A stretch of 8,771 bases of DNA, taken from the NCBI GenBank assembly GCA_038062295.1, contig JBBTXL010000011.1, positions 1-8,771 on the forward strand, given 5' to 3'. This DNA comes from JBBTXL01 sp038062295. GTDB taxonomy: Bacteria > Patescibacteriota > Minisyncoccia > GWC2-36-17 > WO2-46-25. Under the pieces are notes generated by a model. It was not told the DNA's origin, made no database searches, and worked only from the letters and a program-made list of their open reading frames with translations. A program made the position numbers and the translations under genes. This document shows positions 5,149-8,771 of this stretch, one piece after another. Position 1 is the stretch's first letter; each line of letters opens with the position of its first letter.

Positions 5149-6057
5149 TCAGGAACGGTACGCTTTCTCCAGTGCGGCAATATCGAACTTTTTCATTTTC
5201 AGAAACGCTTCAGTTACGCGCGCCACTTTCTTGGGGTCTTGGTCGGATATGAGCTTCTCCAGAATGGTCGGGACGATCTGCCACGAAACGCCGTTTTTAT
5301 CCTTGCACCAGCCGCATTGTTCCGCTTTCGGGTCTGCGGAAAGTTTTTTCCAAAAGTAATCTATTTCTTCCTGGTCCTTGCAGTGGACCATAAACGATAT
5401 TGCCTCGTTGAACGAAAAATCATGCATGCGAGCGCTGCCGTCCATTGCGGCAAACCACTGCCCTTCAAGCATAAAGTCGGTAAACATGATCGCGCCTTCT
5501 TTGTTTGGTTCCATGCCGGCCGGATAACGGGCAACCGCGCCGCGCTTTGCGTTCTTGAAAATAGATAAATAAAATTCCGTCGCTTCTTCTGCTTTGTCAC
5601 AGGTATCGGTAACATAGAGTAATGAGGGGATAATAAGCGGTCGCTCTTCTCCTTTTGGATTCGTATAAATCAACTGCCACGATACCCCGTATCTATCTTT
5701 TACCCAACCGTATCGTTCACTGAAAGGATATTTGTCCAATGGCATCAACGCTGTTCCGCCATCGATGAGCTTATTCCAAATCGTATCAATCCGCGTCTTG
5801 GCATCTTTGTCCTGCGATGGGTCAAAATTGACCATAAAGGAAATGGACGGATTGATCTTGAAGTAGGGACCGGCGCTGATCGCCTGGAACTCGTAGTCCC
5901 ACAGCGACCAAGAAACGACGTCCACGTCACCGGAGGGCGTATTATGAAGTTGGGTGATATTGTTTACTTTTGAATGAAGCCCAAATACAGACACGTAGAA
6001 TTTTGCCGCTTCTATGGCCTCTTTGTCGAACCACAAATGCGGAGTTACCTTTTGCAT
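5149..6057 (-). CDS. Two-domain PhnB-like VOC-superfamily protein
   Basis: The 302-residue product contains two tandem domains of the PhnB / 3-demethylubiquinone methyltransferase-like family of the vicinal oxygen chelate (glyoxalase) superfamily. Domain 1 (about 3-131) begins VTPHLWFDKEAIEAAKFY and ends GWVKDRYGVSWQLI. Domain 2 (about 143-264) begins IIPSLLYVTDTCDKAEEATE and ends GWCKDKNGVSWQIV. The two closing motifs are almost identical, which shows an internal duplication. A helical tail (265-302) follows, with ARVTEAFLKMKKFDIAALE as is common in this family. The family's methyltransferase name is historical; most members have no proven reaction. The start is taken at 6057, two bases after the stop of the single-domain PhnB gene; an ATG at 6087 would add ten residues and overlap that gene. 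AAGAAG a few bases upstream may serve as the ribosome site. This is the last gene of the long minus-strand series. Confidence 0.88.
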   Translation of the reverse strand: MQKVTPHLWFDKEAIEAAKFYVSVFGLHSKVNNITQLHNTPSGDVDVVSWSLWDYEFQAISAGPYFKINPSISFMVNFDPSQDKDAKTRIDTIWNKLIDGGTALMPLDKYPFSERYGWVKDRYGVSWQLIYTNPKGEERPLIIPSLLYVTDTCDKAEEATEFYLSIFKNAKRGAVARYPAGMEPNKEGAIMFTDFMLEGQWFAAMDGSARMHDFSFNEAISFMVHCKDQEEIDYFWKKLSADPKAEQCGWCKDKNGVSWQIVPTILEKLISDQDPKKVARVTEAFLKMKKFDIAALEKAYRS

Positions 6058-6059
6058 AA

Positions 6060-6473
6060 CTACTTCTTTTGGTAGTTGAGCATCCACTCTATCCCGTATT
6101 TATCTGTCACCACGCCAAAGAGCGCTCCCCAGAATTGTTCCTCAAGCGGCATAAAAACTTCTCCGCCATTGGAAAGCTTCGCAAAGATTTCCTTCGTCTC
6201 TTGTTCGTTGTCTAAGTTGAGGGACACCACGATATTATCTCCGATGGTCGCTTTATCACGCATCATGTCGGAAGCAAAAAGTTCTGCTCCGTCTGTCGTT
6301 GCGAGCGAGACGTGCATTATCTTACCATGCGCCTCTTTCGACATGTCTTTTGCCATGGGAGACTCCCCCACGGTCTGAAACGTCAGTTCTCCGCCGAGGA
6401 TGCTTTGGTAAAACGTCATAGCTTCCCGGCATTTGTTGTCATTGAACCGAAGATACGGATGTATCTTTTTCAT
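6060..6473 (-). CDS. Single-domain PhnB-like VOC-superfamily protein
   Basis: The 137-residue product is a typical one-domain PhnB-like protein of the glyoxalase/bleomycin-resistance superfamily. It opens KKIHPYLRFNDNKCREAMTFY (2-22), continues with GKIMHVSLATTDGAELFASD (50-69) and closes GVVTDKYGIEWMLNYQKK. The spacing and length match the family, which is usually dimeric with a substrate or metal pocket between paired beta-alpha modules. No substrate can be named. It is cytoplasmic, with no signal peptide. It lies two bases upstream of the two-domain relative and 24 bases downstream of the YCII gene. The ATG at 6473 has no strong ribosome site; its context, TAGT directly before ATGAAAAA, is the same as that of the YCII gene. 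Confidence 0.88.
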   Translation of the reverse strand: MKKIHPYLRFNDNKCREAMTFYQSILGGELTFQTVGESPMAKDMSKEAHGKIMHVSLATTDGAELFASDMMRDKATIGDNIVVSLNLDNEQETKEIFAKLSNGGEVFMPLEEQFWGALFGVVTDKYGIEWMLNYQKK

Positions 6474-6497
6474 ACTACTGCATATTTAATTTTTATC

Positions 6498-6836
6498 TCA
6501 CATCCCCGGCGTAGGGAGAGATTCATGCACTTCGATCTCGCACCCGTCTACCCAGTCAAGATGGGGGTGTCCTTTCATCATCTTGACCGCCTCCTCTATA
6601 CTTTCCGCCTGCAACACAGAATAGCCAACAACGCCTGCGCCACTTGGCATCGTCCCGCTCTTGGTGACCTTGTGGCCGTTTCCCAGCGGGGTTCCCATAT
6701 CCACCAAACCCGAACCACACTTTTTCGCCCACGCCATCCACGGCTCCATCCCCTTCTGCATTTCCTCGGGAGTTGCCGCAGCCATCTTTTCCGCCGCTTT
6801 TTCCGATGCATGATACAACACAATAAATTTTTTCAT
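6498..6836 (-). CDS. YCII-related (DGPF-type) small protein
   Basis: The 112-residue product belongs to the YCII-related family, dimeric alpha/beta-barrel proteins of mostly unknown function that often sit beside PhnB-like genes. It starts MKKFIVLYHASEKAAEKM, has an amphipathic region MEPWMAWAKKCG (30-41), then MGTPLGNG (47-54), and ends GHPHLDWVDGCEIEVHES (89-106) with PTPGM, the usual family ending. The start at 6836 matches the family N-terminus. The frame extends upstream to 6953, but that stretch overlaps the DUF488 gene and is unlike the family. A weak promoter may precede it (TTACAA at 6884-6879, 16 bases, TATTAT at 6862-6857), giving a leader of about 14 bases; this is only suggestive. 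No Shine-Dalgarno sequence is visible. Confidence 0.88.
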   Translation of the reverse strand: MKKFIVLYHASEKAAEKMAAATPEEMQKGMEPWMAWAKKCGSGLVDMGTPLGNGHKVTKSGTMPSGAGVVGYSVLQAESIEEAVKMMKGHPHLDWVDGCEIEVHESLPTPGM

Positions 6837-6865
6837 ACTATTACGCATTGCGATTAATAATACTG

Positions 6866-7318
6866 TTATGATCTCTTTTTGTAACGCCCTGGCCAACACG
6901 TGGGGCATACAGGGATAACACTCGATTTGAGAAATCGGTGTCCTCTGCTGCACATGGTGAGTTTGCTCTTTGAAACACTACCCTTGAGGAAAGATACTAA
7001 CACTGGAATGTGCGAGCGTTCCGGATTTTTTACCGCCGTCACTAAGGTAAGCCGCCTTTTTGCATTCAAAATGCCGCGCGCCATGCTCTTTTTGTGTGCA
7101 AGCTCCACGCGATACTTCCGGACAAACTCGCCAAAACGCTTGTCAGGGTTTTGGTGTACCCATTTGCGCAGCGTGGTGGAAGGCGCAAGCTCCTTTGCCC
7201 ATGCGTCAATATGCGCTTTTGCTTTGCTCACGCCACGCGGCCACAGGCGATCTGCCAGTACGCGCACGCCATCCGAAGCTGCAGGCCGCTCATACACCCG
7301 TTTGACGAGAATGACCAT
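6866..7318 (-). CDS. DUF488 (YeaO-like) protein fused to a C-terminal zinc ribbon
   Basis: Residues 1-113 are a DUF488/YeaO-like domain: VKRVYERPAASDGVRVLADR, then LWPRGVSKAKAHIDAW (25-40), KELAPSTTLRKWVHQNPDKR (42-61) and LTLVTAVKNPERSH (90-103). Members of this family have no proven function. After FLKG (110-113) and a short Ser/Lys linker comes an extra segment, MCSRGHRFLKSS (122-133) then PVCPTCWPGRYKK, with Cys123, His127, Cys138 and Cys141 arranged as C-x3-H-x10-C-x2-C. This looks like a small zinc ribbon of the type seen in short stand-alone or fused nucleic-acid-associated proteins. Most DUF488 proteins of this group end near residue 118, so the extension is notable. It is in frame and there is no sign of a frameshift. 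The gene starts nine bases after the stop of the beta-repeat membrane protein gene, which suggests coupling. No good ribosome site is visible. Confidence 0.88.
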   Translation of the reverse strand: MVILVKRVYERPAASDGVRVLADRLWPRGVSKAKAHIDAWAKELAPSTTLRKWVHQNPDKRFGEFVRKYRVELAHKKSMARGILNAKRRLTLVTAVKNPERSHIPVLVSFLKGSVSKSKLTMCSRGHRFLKSSVIPVCPTCWPGRYKKRS

Positions 7319-7327
7319 GCTGCTTTG

Positions 7328-8305
7328 CTATTCGCGCCACTTGAGAATGGTCTGCCGGAAGAGAGCATGCGACACAACGCCAAGGCCCGCAAGGAAAAAG
7401 GCGAATACCACAAGCCACCCGACCACGGGAATGAGTTTTAATATCTGGTACAGGATAATACCCCCAAACATGATGCCCGGCGTCAAAACTTCCGGCTTCT
7501 TAAATCCGTACTTGGCGACCGTTGCGCCCAAAATAACCGCGCCCATAACGCACGAAAGCATGAGGAGCGGAATGTACAAAAGAAACCCCGCAATGGTAAA
7601 CGGAATGCCCACGACGGTAATAGCCAATATCACGAGCGCCGCGGGCATCGCAATAAGCACCAAAAATCCGCGCAGCATTTCAAACCAAAACCCGTTCACC
7701 GCTTTGCGTACCACCTCTTGTGTACCCGGCCGCAGCACATAGTACAACAGCAGGCCGGCAAGAAGCATCGCAAGTGTTGTCGCGAGCCACCAGATACCCA
7801 TACCCAAAAACCGAGCTGCGCGTATTTTTTCTTTGTCCGGCGGCGGCTGGGTGAAGATGCTTATTTTTCCTTTCACCGTCCCTTGGTTCGTAATATTGCC
7901 GCCCGCTGCCATCAGGTCGCCGGCAATCACCGTGTCGGGCAAAATCACAATGTTCCCGCCGGCAACCGCAAGGTCGCCGCCAATGGTGCCGTCTATTGTC
8001 ACGTTCCCGCCGGCAACGCGCGCATCGCCACCGATATCGCTTGCAATATGCACCGTGCCGCCGGCCACAGCCACATCATCGCGCACCGGGCCGGAGATAG
8101 TAAGCGTCCCGCCTACCGCTAATAAGTCGCCGTCGATCGTTCCCGAAATAGTGAGCGTCCCACCCGCGACATAGATATTCTCGGCTATTCGTTCGTTCTT
8201 CCCTATATCAACTTTCTCGCCAGACTTCACTACGGCCGCAGACGCAAATGCCGGCACGGTAATAACCGCCACTATAAAAAATACTGCTGATAGTGCTTGT
8301 TTCAT
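7328..8305 (-). CDS. Bactofilin-like beta-repeat protein with signal peptide and C-terminal membrane domain
   Basis: The 325-residue product starts with a signal peptide (KQALSAVFFIVAVITVPAFASAA). Residues 46-149 hold six repeats of about 17 residues with the pattern VAGGT-TISGTIGGDL, the kind of right-handed beta-solenoid found in bactofilins (polymer-forming cytoskeletal proteins). The C-terminal part (about 167-315) has four or more hydrophobic segments, near 167-190, 211-233, 234-258 and 291-314. The protein is therefore probably anchored in the membrane with its beta-helix outside, unlike classical cytoplasmic bactofilins. Proteins of this build are often annotated only as polymer-forming cytoskeletal proteins. 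The repeats may self-associate into a surface scaffold; that is inference. The ATG at 8305 is fixed by the signal peptide. A five-codon reading frame upstream ends in the overlapping ATGA. It lies 46 bases downstream of the DUF1801 gene and nine bases upstream of DUF488. Confidence 0.85.
   Translation of the reverse strand: MKQALSAVFFIVAVITVPAFASAAVVKSGEKVDIGKNERIAENIYVAGGTLTISGTIDGDLLAVGGTLTISGPVRDDVAVAGGTVHIASDIGGDARVAGGNVTIDGTIGGDLAVAGGNIVILPDTVIAGDLMAAGGNITNQGTVKGKISIFTQPPPDKEKIRAARFLGMGIWWLATTLAMLLAGLLLYYVLRPGTQEVVRKAVNGFWFEMLRGFLVLIAMPAALVILAITVVGIPFTIAGFLLYIPLLMLSCVMGAVILGATVAKYGFKKPEVLTPGIMFGGIILYQILKLIPVVGWLVVFAFFLAGLGVVSHALFRQTILKWRE
7859..8170 (-). repeat. Six in-frame repeats of about 51 bp encoding beta-solenoid coils
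   Basis: The repeat units begin at residues 46, 63, 80, 97, 114 and 133 of the beta-repeat membrane protein. Five are 51 bp; the fifth is 57 bp because of a two-residue insertion (ILPDTVIAGD). Each unit begins with an AGG or VGG turn and a Thr/Asn, followed by a hydrophobic strand. Copies are similar at DNA level (several contain GTTCCCGCCGGCAAC-like stretches on the plus strand) but not identical, so this is an old expansion. Confidence 0.8.
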
Positions 8306-8351
8306 ATGATTATTTCCATACTACCACCGCACAAGAGAGGCGTCTATCCCT

Positions 8352-8708
8352 TTATTTCTTTCGCGCTTGGTTCGCTTTTGCCCGTGCCCGAACAAGTTTT
8401 TTTATCAGCGTCACCGGCACCTTCGCGCCAATAGGAATGTGCAGCGTGCTCCCGACAACCTTGTGTGGCGCACATTCTTTGGCGAATGTTTTCTTGTCGG
8501 ATGCGCTAAGCCAGAAAAAACTGCAATGGTTTTTGAACGCGGCGAAATATGCAAGCCGCCCGTGAAAGCTGTAGTACGGCATGCCGTAGCCGATTTTTTC
8601 CTCTGCTTTCGGCGCGGCAGTTCTTATCGCCTGCCGCATCTGCCGCAGTGTTGGTTTTGCCCACGCGGGCGCTCCCGCAATATATGTGTCAACACTGGTA
8701 GTTTTCAT
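8352..8708 (-). CDS. DUF1801 (YdhG-like) protein
   Basis: The 118-residue soluble product matches the DUF1801 family. It shows the typical opening TTSVDTYIAGAPAWAKPTL, then RQAIRTAAPKAEEKIGYGMP (25-44), the central YSFHGRLAYFAAFKNHCSFF (46-65), and a basic, Ala/Lys-rich C-terminus. The family has a fold related to frataxin-like or iron-chaperone-like proteins in some database descriptions, but its function is unproven. Such genes are often found near PhnB and YCII genes, as here. I place the start at ATG 8708 because the family starts just before this point. ATG 8720 would add MRLT and has GGGA ten bases upstream, so it remains possible. It is the first complete gene of the minus-strand series. 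The 63 bases to the window edge contain only a weak TTACAA/TATTGT promoter candidate with a 17-base spacer. Confidence 0.88.
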   Translation of the reverse strand: MKTTSVDTYIAGAPAWAKPTLRQMRQAIRTAAPKAEEKIGYGMPYYSFHGRLAYFAAFKNHCSFFWLSASDKKTFAKECAPHKVVGSTLHIPIGAKVPVTLIKKLVRARAKANQARKK

Positions 8709-8771
8709 TGTTAATCTCATATTTTTCTATTCCCAACCACAATACACCAACATTCTCAAGTTTGTAAGGAT

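Noticed and set aside
5145..5158. Inverted repeat CCGTTC-AG-GAACGG at the end of the two-domain PhnB gene
   Set aside because: The loop would be two bases and there is no adjacent U-tract, so it is not a convincing terminator. It overlaps coding sequence and the stop codon.
6498..6953. Longer 151-codon version of the YCII gene
   Set aside because: The extra 39 codons overlap the DUF488 gene and do not resemble the YCII N-terminus; MKKFIVLYH at 6836 does.
6900..7742. Long open frame (280 codons) on the plus strand
   Set aside because: It is antisense to the DUF488 and beta-repeat membrane protein genes and has no domain, ribosome site or promoter.
1..8771. Defence system, CRISPR array, prophage, transposon, tRNA or rRNA
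   Set aside because: I saw no array-like direct repeats, no transposase, integrase or terminal inverted repeats, and no tRNA-like or rRNA-like segment. The only tandem repeats are coding beta-solenoid units.

Overview
The window is a compact stretch of bacterial chromosome with about 50% G+C. It holds eleven protein genes, ten of them on the minus strand, with very short intergenic gaps and no rRNA, tRNA, CRISPR array or insertion sequence. TGA is used as a stop codon in several genes, so the standard bacterial code fits. Gene style suggests an uncultivated small-genome lineage, possibly Patescibacteria (CPR), or else Chloroflexota or a relative. The clues are a secreted C39-TPR protease, a bactofilin-like beta-repeat membrane protein and short single-domain proteins. 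This placement is an inference from protein style, not from a marker gene.

Layout, left to right. (1) 48-1202 (-): a secreted subtilisin-family protease with an I9-type propeptide and an unusual EF-hand-like loop. (2) 1279-1663 (+): the only plus-strand unit, a 95-residue orphan protein with a near-consensus sigma-70 promoter and its own intrinsic terminator. (3) 1664-3602 (-): a two-gene unit in which a secreted C39-like peptidase with TPRs overlaps undecaprenyl-diphosphatase (uppP) by 14 bp. (4) 3653-5121 (-): a unit with a TTGACA/TATATA promoter and two inverted repeats, one over the -35 and one just after the start point. It encodes a PP2C-type phosphatase and a GlcG/DUF336-like protein and ends in a perfect 14-bp-stem terminator. 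(5) 5149-8708 (-): a tightly packed series reading DUF1801, a bactofilin-like beta-repeat membrane protein, DUF488 fused to a zinc ribbon, YCII, a single-domain PhnB-like VOC protein and a two-domain PhnB-like VOC protein.

How the genes may work together. The protease, the C39-TPR protein, UppP and the beta-repeat membrane protein all act at or outside the membrane and suggest envelope maintenance. The DUF1801/DUF488/YCII/PhnB series is the kind of small-protein set often found together in bacterial genomes, with poorly known roles in small-molecule or stress handling. The PP2C/DUF336 pair appears separately regulated. I found no clear defence or mobile system. The most distinctive observations are the palindromic control region of the PP2C unit, the DUF488-zinc-ribbon fusion and the well-equipped orphan gene.
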